Shown piece by piece: positions 15,181 through 23,352 of a stretch of 31,298 bases of DNA. The stretch spans positions 1-31,298 of the forward strand of contig CAWUIN010000028.1 of NCBI GenBank assembly GCA_963922535.1, given 5' to 3'. A program made the translations under genes and the position numbers. Every line of letters begins with the position of its first letter. The first letter of the stretch is position 1. Origin of the DNA: Tectiglobus sp963922535. Lineage in GTDB: Bacteria; Pseudomonadota; Alphaproteobacteria; Rhizobiales; Hyphomicrobiaceae. The notes under the pieces are model-generated. The model had not been told where the DNA came from. It did not search any database and was given only the letters and a program-made list of their open reading frames with translations.

Positions 15181-15486
15181 TTAATGCGTCCAGGATCCAA
15201 TTCGTCCAAACTTGAAGTTATCAGCATAAGATTTTTTAACTAATTTGCGATCTGCTGACTCGCTGACCGTATAGTCCAGTTGATTTCGTTCTGCGTAAGC
15301 CACTGCTGCTTCTTGGCTGTCAAACTGCAACTTAACCTGTTGGTTTGTATCGCGCGATGACGTCCACCCCATGAGTGGATCAATATCCCGTGGCGCTGCA
15401 GGCTCGTATTCCAAAATCCACACCTTGGTGCGTCCTTGCCCAGACTGCATTGCGGTTTTGGCTGGCTGATAAATGCGGGCGATCAT
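15181..15486 (-). CDS. ETC complex I NDUFS4-type subunit
   Basis: The 101-aa product is the alphaproteobacterial homologue of the mitochondrial complex I accessory subunit NDUFS4 (18 kDa). It begins MIARIYQPAKTAMQSG and contains WILEYEP, MGWTSSRDTNQQVKLQF, EAAVAYAER and KKSYADNFKFGR, all standard for the family. It helps assemble or stabilise the NADH-dehydrogenase (Nqo) peripheral arm on the cytoplasmic face. I chose ATG at 15486; the frame stays open upstream to 15621 only by reading through tRNA-Pro. It sits between tRNA-Pro (38 nt upstream) and tRNA-Arg, a compact minus-strand cluster. Confidence 0.93.
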   Translation of the reverse strand: MIARIYQPAKTAMQSGQGRTKVWILEYEPAAPRDIDPLMGWTSSRDTNQQVKLQFDSQEAAVAYAERNQLDYTVSESADRKLVKKSYADNFKFGRIGSWTH

Positions 15487-15523
15487 TTTTTCAAACTCAC
15501 AATTACACATATGAGATTTTAAG

Positions 15524-15600
15524 TGGTCGGGGCACGGTGATTCGAACACCGGACCCCCTGCTCCCAAAGCAGGTGCTCTACCAGGCTGAGCTATACCCCG
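15524..15600 (-). tRNA. tRNA-Pro (anticodon TGG)
   Basis: The minus-strand acceptor stem CGGGGTA pairs with TGCCCCG. The discriminator is A and CCA is encoded at 15524-15526. The anticodon loop TTTGGGA gives TGG, the general proline anticodon. The NDUFS4-type gene follows 37 nt downstream on the same strand. Confidence 0.97.
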
Positions 15601-15698
15601 ATTAATCCAGACTATCTTCAATGCCTAACTCTGCAGCATTGGTCAAGCATGCATATGGCTTGCTCTGTTATATTTTTTGTAAAAATGTACAATAAACG

Positions 15699-15765
15699 CG
15701 CCTCACAAATCGATGTGAACGGATTTAGCGTTAGATTTTGGGATGTTAGATTCCCATGTGAGGCG
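15699..15765. repeat. 9-bp inverted repeat between tRNA-Pro and DUF192 gene
   Basis: CGCCTCACA (15699-15707) and TGTGAGGCG (15757-15765) are perfect inverted copies separated by 49 bases. The loop holds two copies of GTTAGATT. It could be a weak terminator for the DUF192 transcript or just a decayed element. Confidence 0.4.
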
Positions 15766-15778
15766 ACTTTCCAAATCC

Positions 15779-16234
15779 TTACTCGAGCAGGGGGTGCAGC
15801 ACCTGGTCGCCCTTCTTCAGACCAAGCCGCCGGGCAACGCCGCCGGCTAATTCCAGCACAGCGACAACATTTCCATTCGACGCAATGATCGTTTCGCTCA
15901 GCGGCTCAGTATTGGCCTCAATGCGATGCACGATGCCACCTGCTTTTATGAAAATCATATCTAACGGTATGAAAGTGTTTTTCATCCACATGGTAAGCTC
16001 TTGCGGCTGATCGTAGGTAAAAAGCATGCCATTTTGTTCAGCAAGATGCTGCCGATACATTAATCCGAGCGCTTTTTGGTGATTGGTCTCAGCGATTTCA
16101 ATATCGATGATGTGCTGTTTTCCGGAAATGACGAGCGTTAGCTGGTCTTTCTTAAAAGCCTCTGCATAAAGCTGCTGCATATTCAGTATGATTCCAATAA
16201 GGAAGCAAAATAAAAGCAGGCCCAAAGTTGCCAT
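15779..16234 (-). CDS. DUF192-family exported protein
   Basis: The 151-aa product has an N-terminal hydrophobic segment (about 2-22), consistent with export or membrane anchoring. A DUF192 domain follows, with LGLMYRQHLAEQNGMLFTY, MWMKNTFIPLDMIFI and VLELAGGVARRLGLKKGD. The family is a small beta-barrel of unknown biochemical role. I chose ATG at 16234 because it gives a clean signal segment and starts 49 nt after the cold-shock gene. An in-frame ATG at 16357 would overlap the cold-shock coding region and bury the hydrophobic segment. Cold-shock then DUF192 on one strand is a common rhizobial arrangement, so the pair is probably co-transcribed. Confidence 0.88.
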   Translation of the reverse strand: MATLGLLLFCFLIGIILNMQQLYAEAFKKDQLTLVISGKQHIIDIEIAETNHQKALGLMYRQHLAEQNGMLFTYDQPQELTMWMKNTFIPLDMIFIKAGGIVHRIEANTEPLSETIIASNGNVVAVLELAGGVARRLGLKKGDQVLHPLLE

Positions 16235-16283
16235 GGACCTGCCCAAACCAGCGGCTATACAGAGCTTTCGAGAGAGTGATCGA

Positions 16284-16892
16284 CTAATGTCTTGCCGGCA
16301 ATCCCGATGCGGGAGTGTCCGGTCTGAGTTCTGCCGCCATACAACCTTTGTAGCCATGTCCCCAACGCACCTGAACTATTTGCCCTGGACGCAGTTCGGT
16401 AAAACCAAACCGACGCAACGTTTCCATATGAACGAATATGTCGGGTGTTCCCTCGCCCCGTGTCAAGAAGCCAAAACCGCGTATGCGGTTAAACCACTTT
16501 ACCATAGCGCGTTCCCAATCGCTCTCAGCCTGCACAATAACGTGTGTGCGCTGAGGCAATTGAGAAGGATGAATAGCCGTGCTTTCATCCATACTCAGTA
16601 TGGCAAATGCCTGAAGCCCTTTTGGACGCCGCAGGACTTGGCAGTGAACACGCGTACCTTCATAAGCTGTTTGATATCCACCTGCTCTGAGGCACGTGAT
16701 GTGAAGCAGAATATCACCCAAACCGTTATCTGGCACTATAAAGCCAAATCCTTTGCTGGCATCAAACCATTTAATCGAGCCTGCGACCTCAAATACATCA
16801 AGCGTTGCGCCTTCAGCAAGCCCTCCGATTTCGCCGCCGACTTTATGCATATCCGGCATGGCATCGGAAGTTAATTTAGTATCCCCCACCAT
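16284..16892 (-). CDS. Double cold-shock-domain protein
   Basis: The 202-aa product has two cold-shock domains of the nucleic-acid-binding OB fold. Domain 1 (about 38-102) carries KWFDASKGFGFI with RNP1, and ILLHI as RNP2. Domain 2 (about 130-192) carries KWFNRIRGFGFL and IFVHM. The RNP2 of domain 1 departs from the usual VFVH. Such two-domain proteins (about 190-200 aa) are typical of alphaproteobacteria and differ from the 70-aa CspA; they act as RNA chaperones in stress or stationary phase. The first 35 residues are a variable tail, and the start could be the Met at residue 12. DUF192 follows. Confidence 0.93.
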   Translation of the reverse strand: MVGDTKLTSDAMPDMHKVGGEIGGLAEGATLDVFEVAGSIKWFDASKGFGFIVPDNGLGDILLHITCLRAGGYQTAYEGTRVHCQVLRRPKGLQAFAILSMDESTAIHPSQLPQRTHVIVQAESDWERAMVKWFNRIRGFGFLTRGEGTPDIFVHMETLRRFGFTELRPGQIVQVRWGHGYKGCMAAELRPDTPASGLPARH

Positions 16893-17360
16893 ATTCGTAT
16901 CCCGCCTACTTATTGCTACCCTATTAGATAGGGCTTATCTTTTTTTGATATAGCCCATGTATAGTAATAAAAGAGAATTCTGCACCTAATTATCAGGAAA
17001 CTACACGCCTAAATCAGAACGCCTGAATTAGATATCAGAAAACAGCTGATTAACAATAACATCGCCACAAATCGGAAACACCCCTAACCTTGCTGTTTTA
17101 AACATCAAAGTATGAAACAGCCATTTCATCTTTAGATGTTTTCGCGCTAAAGTGTTGATTTTAAACAGCTTTGAAGGTCTTCGTATGCAGCTGGCGACCC
17201 TGCATTAGACTGTTGATATCGTTGGGAAAACAGCCAAACCACCTCATGCCAGGCGATTTTCGGTCCTTGCAGGGCCAAATTGCGGCGCAAATTGATTCGC
17301 CGATTCGGGGCATTCTCGTGCACGCTGTAGATTTTAATTTGGATCTCGCAGACATGGCAT
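16893..17360. other. Long gap upstream of the cold-shock gene
   Basis: This stretch should contain the cold-shock promoter and leader in its first 100 or so bases. Related segments TGCTGTTTTAAACATCAAAG and TTGATTTTAAACAGCTTTGAAG occur near 17090 and 17155 in opposite sense. A minus-strand ORF over 17161-17373 has no recognisable domain. I cannot support a gene here. Confidence 0.4.
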
Positions 17361-17470
17361 GCTTAAGGTGCACCGCCCAAAAAAACGCTTCAATTTTTAT
17401 GGTTAGCAGCCCACGCTATGCGCTTCGGTTCAAAAAATTGAGGCGTTTATTTTGGCGGCGCACCTTAAGC
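17361..17470. repeat. 110-bp palindromic repeat (IS1595-end type)
   Basis: Two 40-bp arms, 17361-17400 and 17431-17470, are inverted copies with 34 of 40 positions identical. They start GCTTAAGGTG and end CACCTTAAGC, with a 30-base centre. The inner part of each arm matches the repeat AAAATTGAAGCGTTTATTTT found at 17647-17666 and next to the IS1595 transposase stump near 30.1 kb. It looks like two abutted transposon ends, that is, a minimal MITE. Confidence 0.7.
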
Positions 17471-17620
17471 AGTCAGAATAGTCTGACACTCAAGCAGCTT
17501 TTTTGATATTTAAATGTTTTTTCTAATTTTCAATGTCGTTTTCTGATTGCTGCGATCTTTAAGTTGAAACATCTTAGAGCCCGTCCATAAAAACAAACGA
17601 TCCCGTTTTCCGGGTCAAAG

Positions 17621-17679
17621 CCGCATATTACTGGCTATTTCTCACTAAAATTGAAGCGTTTATTTTACTGGGCACCCTT
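17621..17679 (+). repeat. IS1595-type element end, copy 2
   Basis: The segment starting CCGCATATTACTGGCTATTT and continuing through AAAATTGAAGCGTTTATTTT to CACCCTT matches the minus strand of 30125-30067 at roughly five sixths of positions. The latter abuts an IS1595-type transposase N-terminus. I infer this is an internally deleted copy of the same element's right end. Confidence 0.65.
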
Positions 17680-17737
17680 GGTGCGGTCAGCATGCATGAC
17701 TCTTGTGTATTCCTGAGTAACTGCACGATTTTCCTCA

Positions 17738-18010
17738 TTATTCATAAAATGATTCAGCTTTCAATCGGCTCGCATAGCCGCCGAAGTCTCCGGCGCCGGG
17801 AAGGAAATCGGCACCATGCTGATTGATATCTGCTGTCATGAATACTTCAATCTTCTCAAAACCAAACGAAAGCACTGGCTTTAATGATTGCACGCCCAGG
17901 CGCTTCGAATGTCTGTGCATTGATGCTGTTGATCAGGCAATTGGCCCTCTTGATGTTGTATTTCAGTCGAACAGCCCTGTAGAATGTACGCCAACATTCC
18001 GCAACGATCT
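17738..18010 (-). pseudogene. Unrecognised coding remnant
   Basis: Two overlapping minus-strand frames read like pieces of one decayed protein. One (about 18010 to 17880) reads DAKIVAECWRTFYRAVRLKY and onward. The other (17920 to 17738) contains LSFGFEKIEVFMTADINQHG and GDFGGYASRLK. The amino-acid content is protein-like and the switch of frame suggests a frameshifted gene lying upstream of, and divergent from, the ABC exporter. I cannot name a family, and chance ORFs remain possible. Confidence 0.25.
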
Positions 18011-18166
18011 TAGCATCTAAGGAATAAATCTTAAGTTGGTGCTGAAAGTTTAGAAATCTGTAATCCCTGTATTTTCATAACTGCGGCTTGACAGTTGAGT
18101 ACAAATCGATACTTCCGACTTCTCAGAAAATTATAACGTGATTAGTCAGGCCAAAAAGGTGTTTGA

Positions 18167-19957
18167 ATGTCATTTACGCGCTACTTTTCAATGGCTTTGG
18201 AGCTGGGCCTGGAAAAATCCATGTTCATTAAAGTCGTGTCATTGTCCGTTATAGCGACTTTGGTCGAGTCGCTTGGTCTGGCGATGATCGTGCCGATCTA
18301 CCAGTATATGAATGCCAACGGTGATATTGAGTGGCTGCTGAAAAACGAAAAATACTGGCTGGAGATGCAACAAGTCTTTGCCGTGGCGGGACTGCAGTTG
18401 AGCCTGACCACATTTTTGTTAACGGCGATGGTTCTTATTATTATTCGACAAGCAGCCGCCTTCTTGCGGCTGTTGATCGTTGCAAAAACCCGCGAAGCCC
18501 TGAAGCAGCATGTACGTGAAAGCGTTTTTTCTAGATATCTTGCCGCTCAGACACATTATCAGCATAAAATGGCTAAAGGAGAACTCGTCAGCGAGTTAAC
18601 AAACGAGCTACAAAAAGTTGGCGTCTTATTAGTCGCGATCATCTCTTTGATCACTATTATCGTGAATTTGACGATATATCTTACATTCCTGTTTATCACG
18701 TCCTGGCAGATGACGCTCATATCAGTGGCAATTATCGGCCTTGCAATGGTACCACTGCAAAGACTTCAAACGCAAACAAGAAGTGCCGGTGAAAAATCGG
18801 TCGCAGCCAACAGCGAAGCTACGAGTTTTGTGGTTGAACGTCTGCAAATGGGCAGGGTTATTCGTCTGGCAGGTATCGAAACGGTTGAGAAAACACGCAT
18901 GTCAAGGCACGCTGCACAACAATTTTTGACCATGATGCAGGTGGAAAGATTGATGGCGATTGCCGCTGTCGCCGTTGAACCAATCATATTGGCGATGGTG
19001 CTCGTGATGCTTTATATCTCAGTCGTGTGGCTGAATATGGCAACCATTACCCTAGGACTTTTCCTGATCATCATTGTGCGCCTGCTGCCAATAGCAAGAG
19101 ACTTCGTAAAGGCACGTCAGATTATCTCTTCGACCATAAGCAGTGTTGAAGTCATTTATGACCGACTACGTGCTCTGAAAGTGCATGCTGAGCTGGATGA
19201 TGGGTCTCAGGTGCTTGACAACATTGAAAATAACATCCAATTCGCGAAAGTATCCTTCAAATACGATGGTACCGACACAGTTGTTCTGAAGGATATAAGC
19301 ATAGAAATTCCAGCAGGAAAAACGACGGCTATCATTGGTCCTTCAGGGGCAGGAAAGTCAACGTTAATTGATTTGCTGCCGAGGCTGCGGAAACCTTCCG
19401 CAGGTACGATTTACTTTGATGGGCAGGATTTAGCGGACATACGTCTGGACTCACTGCGCAGAAATATTTCCTATGTCCCACAGGAACCGCAGATCTTCGA
19501 CGCAAGCATCGCAGATCATATCCGGCTGGGAAAAGCAAACGCCGCCATGGATGAGATCCGCGATGCAGCACGTCTGGCTGGCGCAACCCAATTTATAGAA
19601 GCCTTACCACACGGCTATGAAACGGTCGTCGGCGAACGCGGCGGGCGCCTGTCCGGCGGCCAACGCCAGCGGCTTGATCTCGCACGGGCAATTGTTCGCA
19701 AAGCACCTGTGCTTATTATGGATGAGCCAACCAGTAATCTTGATCCTAAATCAGAAAAAGATTTCCTCAATGCACTTGGACAGATACAACGGGAATTAAA
19801 GCCAACAGTGATTGTTGTTGCTCACCGGCTGTCTACCATACGTCACGCAGACAAGATCATTATCCTGAGCAACGGCATTGTCGAAGCATCCGGCCGCCAT
19901 GAAGAGTTAATTGAAATCTCAAAGTGGTATAAAGATCTCGCCGTCGGCCAAGCATAG
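18167..19957 (+). CDS. ABC exporter, fused membrane and ATPase domains
   Basis: The 596-aa half-transporter has a six-helix membrane domain (about residues 20-320; clear helices at 23-48, 80-105, 150-178, 180-197, 265-290 and 292-310). A complete ATPase domain follows: Walker A GPSGAGKST (391-399), Q-loop VPQEPQIFD, signature LSGGQ (495-499), Walker B VLIMDE (Glu520) and His553 in VAHRLST. It would work as a homodimer in the inner membrane, flipping or exporting a lipid, glycolipid or peptide. There is no C39 peptidase domain, which argues against bacteriocin export. It resembles MsbA/polysaccharide-cluster exporters. The start is ATG at 18167 with AAAGGTG upstream. The pseB/pseC-like genes lie 0.9 kb downstream on the same strand, which suggests a glycan substrate, but this is inference. 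Confidence 0.9.
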   Translation: MSFTRYFSMALELGLEKSMFIKVVSLSVIATLVESLGLAMIVPIYQYMNANGDIEWLLKNEKYWLEMQQVFAVAGLQLSLTTFLLTAMVLIIIRQAAAFLRLLIVAKTREALKQHVRESVFSRYLAAQTHYQHKMAKGELVSELTNELQKVGVLLVAIISLITIIVNLTIYLTFLFITSWQMTLISVAIIGLAMVPLQRLQTQTRSAGEKSVAANSEATSFVVERLQMGRVIRLAGIETVEKTRMSRHAAQQFLTMMQVERLMAIAAVAVEPIILAMVLVMLYISVVWLNMATITLGLFLIIIVRLLPIARDFVKARQIISSTISSVEVIYDRLRALKVHAELDDGSQVLDNIENNIQFAKVSFKYDGTDTVVLKDISIEIPAGKTTAIIGPSGAGKSTLIDLLPRLRKPSAGTIYFDGQDLADIRLDSLRRNISYVPQEPQIFDASIADHIRLGKANAAMDEIRDAARLAGATQFIEALPHGYETVVGERGGRLSGGQRQRLDLARAIVRKAPVLIMDEPTSNLDPKSEKDFLNALGQIQRELKPTVIVVAHRLSTIRHADKIIILSNGIVEASGRHEELIEISKWYKDLAVGQA

Positions 19958-20842
19958 TGATTGAGCATGGTGATCACGCATGATCGCCTCAGCAATCCGG
20001 CATCTGGATATAAAAATGTTTCTTGCTTTGTCCTATGACCGCCACGTTAACTTTAAGACTGTTACCATCGAAGCCGGTGCTGGCGATTTTGGCTGTCCAT
20101 GACATTTTCTTCAAACAACACATGTGGCATTTGCGCAACACAGCGGAGTTGCTGCAAAAACTGGAAATAGACTATCGATCCACTTTGCACAAGAACAAAT
20201 GATATACCTTAGAGGAGCACTCAAAAAAACATCTGTTCGCCGCCCAAATATGTCGTCAATAGCAAGCGTTGTCATGATTTTTTCGGATATGACTGGCGGC
20301 TGCCTCTGTAGAAGCAGGCGATGATCCGATTTTGGGAGCAAGCTCCGTTATATCTGAAACTTTGCCAGACCTTGTATCGTCGGGCGTTGCCTGATATGGC
20401 ATTGAGGCAAGATCTGGTTTATCTCCTATGCCAATCGTTATATTACGCCCAAATGGATACATTCCATACGTCTCGACGCTAAATTACTAACCGCACCGTC
20501 TGGTAAAAATGTCACCGGATTAAGCATCGTTTTTTTCGCATGGCATAGATACATCGTGCAATTACGCAATTGTGTCTCGGTCAAAAGTTGCCTTGTTTCG
20601 GGAAAACAATTGCAATGCGGTTTCTTGGATATATAAGGCCGCGTCGTCAATTACCGCGCGAAGCCGGCAGAGGTGGTAATTGACATCAGCAAACCCTAGG
20701 AGAGTACATCAAAAAATATGGCATGGAGCAGGATATCCACCCAGGCTGATTAGTGATATGCGGCGCTGAACCAAGGCGTTGGCTTTAGAGTTACATGCCT
20801 TCCTGCGCAACACAAGAAACAACAAATGGACGAGCTCTCCAG
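19958..20842. other. Gene-poor gap with possible remnants
   Basis: This 0.88-kb region separates the ABC exporter from the pseB-like gene. On the minus strand a 68-codon frame (20256-20462) starts MYPFGRNITIGIGDKPDLAS and looks protein-like, as do short pieces in neighbouring frames up to 20650, but no family is recognisable and no ribosome site is seen. It probably holds a decayed gene. A GTCAATTACC inverted repeat lies at 20646-20684. Confidence 0.35.
20646..20684. repeat. GTCAATTACC hairpin repeat, copy B
   Basis: GTCAATTACC (20646-20655) and GGTAATTGAC (20675-20684) form a perfect 10-bp inverted repeat with a 19-base loop. The left arm with its flank (GTCGTCAATTACCGCGCGA) matches 17 of 19 positions of the arm of the larger hairpin at 25586-25757. 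Confidence 0.7.
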
Positions 20843-21856
20843 ATGCGAGATTTTTCCGCAAATTCCATAGACTTGAACGGTAAATCAGTACTTGTTACGG
20901 GGGGAACCGGCAGTTTTGGCCAGAAGTTTATCGAAGTCGTCATACAACGTTACACGCCCCGTAAACTGATTGTTTTTTCCAGAGACGAGCAGAAGCAGTT
21001 TAATATGGCACACCGCTTCTCTCCATCTGAATATCCATTTCTAAGATATTTTATTGGCGATGTCCGGGATGTATCCCGGCTTGAGCTGGCTTTGGCAGAC
21101 GTCGATTACGTCGTGCATGCAGCTGCGATGAAGCATGTCAGTATTGCCGAGTACAATCCATTTGAGTGTATCGCAACAAATGTGCACGGCGCTGAAAATA
21201 TCGTTCGGGCTTCTTTGCGTCAGGGCGTCAAAAAGGTACTTGCTTTGTCAACGGACAAGGCCTGCTCACCAATCAATTTATATGGCACCAGCAAACTGGC
21301 TGCTGACAAGATTTTTGTTGCTGCCAATCACCTGTCCGGAAAAAAAGGAACCTGTTTTTCAGTCGTACGCTATGGCAATGTTATAGGATCTAACGGCAGT
21401 GTTGTGCCGCTTTTCAGGCGTTTAATTGAACAGGGTGCAGACCATCTGCCCATCACGCATGAAGAGATGACCCGCTTCTGGATTACGCTTACACAGGGTG
21501 TGGACTTTGTACTGTCCTGCATGAAGCTCATGAAACTCGGCGAAATATTTGTGCCGAAAATTCCCTCCATGCATGTTGTCGATCTGGCTCGCAGCATAGC
21601 ACCAGATTTGCCGTATCGTGTGATCGGGATCCGTCCTGGTGAAAAATTACACGAAGCGATGATTACGGTCGATGATGCGCGCCAAACTTTGGAACTGGAT
21701 GATCGCTATGTTATTCTGCCAGAAATACAGATCGAACGTGATCACAGCTTATGGGCGCCGAAAAAAAAGGTTGAAAAGGATTTCTTCTACGCCAGCAACA
21801 ATAACCCGGAATGGCTGGACGCAGAAGGCATAAAAAACATTTTAGATGTGGTCTGA
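20843..21856 (+). CDS. pseB: PseB-like UDP-GlcNAc 4,6-dehydratase
   Basis: The 337-aa product is an extended-SDR sugar-nucleotide dehydratase. It has NAD-binding TGGTGSFG (19-26), FSRDEQKQFNM (typical of UDP-GlcNAc inverting dehydratases), HAAAMKHV, catalytic STDKACSPINLYGTSK (Tyr147 and Lys151), and RYGNVIGSNGSV. It would convert UDP-GlcNAc to a 4-keto-6-deoxy sugar, the first step towards pseudaminic acid or a related amino sugar. The start is uncertain: ATG at 20843 (GGACGAG upstream) leaves a family-like N-terminus, while ATG at 20795 adds 16 residues. The aminotransferase gene follows 17 nt after the stop, so the two form an operon. FlmA/WbpM-like naming is possible; the short length favours PseB. 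Confidence 0.9.
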   Translation: MRDFSANSIDLNGKSVLVTGGTGSFGQKFIEVVIQRYTPRKLIVFSRDEQKQFNMAHRFSPSEYPFLRYFIGDVRDVSRLELALADVDYVVHAAAMKHVSIAEYNPFECIATNVHGAENIVRASLRQGVKKVLALSTDKACSPINLYGTSKLAADKIFVAANHLSGKKGTCFSVVRYGNVIGSNGSVVPLFRRLIEQGADHLPITHEEMTRFWITLTQGVDFVLSCMKLMKLGEIFVPKIPSMHVVDLARSIAPDLPYRVIGIRPGEKLHEAMITVDDARQTLELDDRYVILPEIQIERDHSLWAPKKKVEKDFFYASNNNPEWLDAEGIKNILDVV

Positions 21857-21873
21857 ACCGGATGGGGCCAGCT

Positions 21874-23079
21874 ATGACCGATGCCTTTCTACCCTACGGA
21901 CGCCAGAGTATCGATGAACAGGATATTGCTGCTGTGACCAACGTGTTGCGGTCGGACTATCTCACAACCGGGCCGGCCGTTACAAAATTTGAAGAGGATA
22001 TTGCACGTTTCACCGGAGGGCACCACGTCATCGCTTGTGCCAACGGCACGGGCGCCCTGCATATGGTATCTATGATGGAAGGGTTGGATGAAAACTTCAG
22101 CGTAATTGTTCCTGACATCACGTTTCTGGCGACTGCAAACGGCCCCCGCATGAATGGCGCCAATGTTATCTTTTGTGATGTGGACGGCGACACCGGCCTG
22201 ATAACACCTGCATTGCTGGAAGCCTGCATCGATGCACATCGCGATAAAAATCTTCGTGCCGTTTTTGTTGTCCATCTGGCAGGCCAGCCTTGTGATATGC
22301 CTGCAATTGCCCGTATTGCGAGGGCCAATAATCTGCTGGTCATTGAAGATGCCTGTCATGCGCTTGGTGCGCGCTATCAGGATGACGCGGGCAGGGACTA
22401 TCGTGTTGGAGCCTGTGATCATTCCGATATGGCGACCTTCTCCTTCCACCCGGTTAAAAATGTTACAACCGGCGAAGGTGGTGCAATAACGTGTATATCA
22501 GAAGAACGCGCTGCCAGCTTGCGCGCGATCCGCAGCCACAACATGACCCGCCACCCCCAGGAATGGCAAAACCAGGACCTGGCCTTTGATGCCAACGGCA
22601 ATCCCAATCCCTGGTATTATGAAGCGCAGGCACCTGGCCTCAATTACAGAATGTGTGACATTCAGGCCGCTCTTGGTATCAGTCAGCTGCAAAAACTTCC
22701 GGAATTTCTTGAGAAGCGTCATCAGCTGGCAGGAATATATAATGGTGCTTTAGAAAACCTGCCGCATCTGCAGCCAGTTCCGCAACGCAAAGGAACGTGG
22801 TCCGGAATGCATCTTTACGTCGTCCTTATTGACTTCGAGGCGATTGGTAAGGACAGAGCCCAGGTGATGCAAGAACTGAGGCAGTCTAACATTGGCAGCC
22901 AGGTGCACTACATACCAGTCTCATGCCAGCCCTGTTACCATGATATTGCCAACCCGGAAGCCAGACCTGGTGCACAGTCCTGGTATAGACGCTGTCTTTC
23001 GTTGCCGCTCTTTCCTGCCATGACATCAAAAGACGTGCTGCGTGTCGTTGACAGCCTGAGACGCATAACAGAGACCTAA
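21874..23079 (+). CDS. pseC: PseC-like DegT/DnrJ/EryC1 sugar aminotransferase
   Basis: The 401-aa PLP enzyme would add an amino group at C4 of the keto sugar made by the preceding gene, giving UDP-4-amino-4,6-dideoxy-N-acetyl-altrosamine if the pathway is pseudaminic acid. Features are MTDAFLPYGRQSIDEQDIAA at the start, CANGTGALHM for phosphate binding, VIEDACHALGA (Asp159 pairs with the PLP ring nitrogen), and the Schiff-base Lys195 in FSFHPVKNVTTGEGG. I chose ATG at 21874, where the family normally begins; ATG 21862 is a 4-residue longer choice. None of pseH, pseG, pseI or pseF follows. The next frame (ATG 23083) ends after ten codons. Confidence 0.9.
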   Translation: MTDAFLPYGRQSIDEQDIAAVTNVLRSDYLTTGPAVTKFEEDIARFTGGHHVIACANGTGALHMVSMMEGLDENFSVIVPDITFLATANGPRMNGANVIFCDVDGDTGLITPALLEACIDAHRDKNLRAVFVVHLAGQPCDMPAIARIARANNLLVIEDACHALGARYQDDAGRDYRVGACDHSDMATFSFHPVKNVTTGEGGAITCISEERAASLRAIRSHNMTRHPQEWQNQDLAFDANGNPNPWYYEAQAPGLNYRMCDIQAALGISQLQKLPEFLEKRHQLAGIYNGALENLPHLQPVPQRKGTWSGMHLYVVLIDFEAIGKDRAQVMQELRQSNIGSQVHYIPVSCQPCYHDIANPEARPGAQSWYRRCLSLPLFPAMTSKDVLRVVDSLRRITET

Positions 23080-23119
23080 ACAATGACCGTGCAACTCGCT
23101 GGGTTCACTCATTGAATAT

Positions 23120-23135
23120 GTTGCAAATTTGCAAC
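23120..23135. promoter_or_regulatory. Perfect 16-bp palindrome
   Basis: GTTGCAAATTTGCAAC is a perfect palindrome without a loop, followed by TTTTCTTT on the plus strand. It lies between the 3' ends of the pseC-like gene and nadC, which converge. Its form is that of a dimeric regulator's operator, but the position fits a weak terminator or an isolated relic better. Confidence 0.4.
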
Positions 23136-23352
23136 TTTTCTTTAACGAACGCTCTAACAGCAAACCATTATCCGGCATGGATATCAGGCAGCCCGTTCAA
23201 AACCTTATCATGATATCTAAAACCAGCCCGTAAAAGCGTTGACCAGCCTGAGCCCGGGATCTGGTGCGATAGATGCGATGCGGCCGGTCTCGGCAAGGAG
23301 TTTCTTCCACGCATCGCAGGCCAGCCCAGTAGAACCGGACGCTTGCCACCTC

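Noticed and set aside
15487..15621. Upstream extension of the NDUFS4-type ORF to 15621
   Set aside because: The extra residues are a translation of the tRNA-Pro gene, and the family starts at the Met at 15486.
18167..19957. Bacteriocin/RiPP exporter reading of the ABC gene
   Set aside because: There is no N-terminal C39 peptidase domain and no precursor or modification enzyme nearby.
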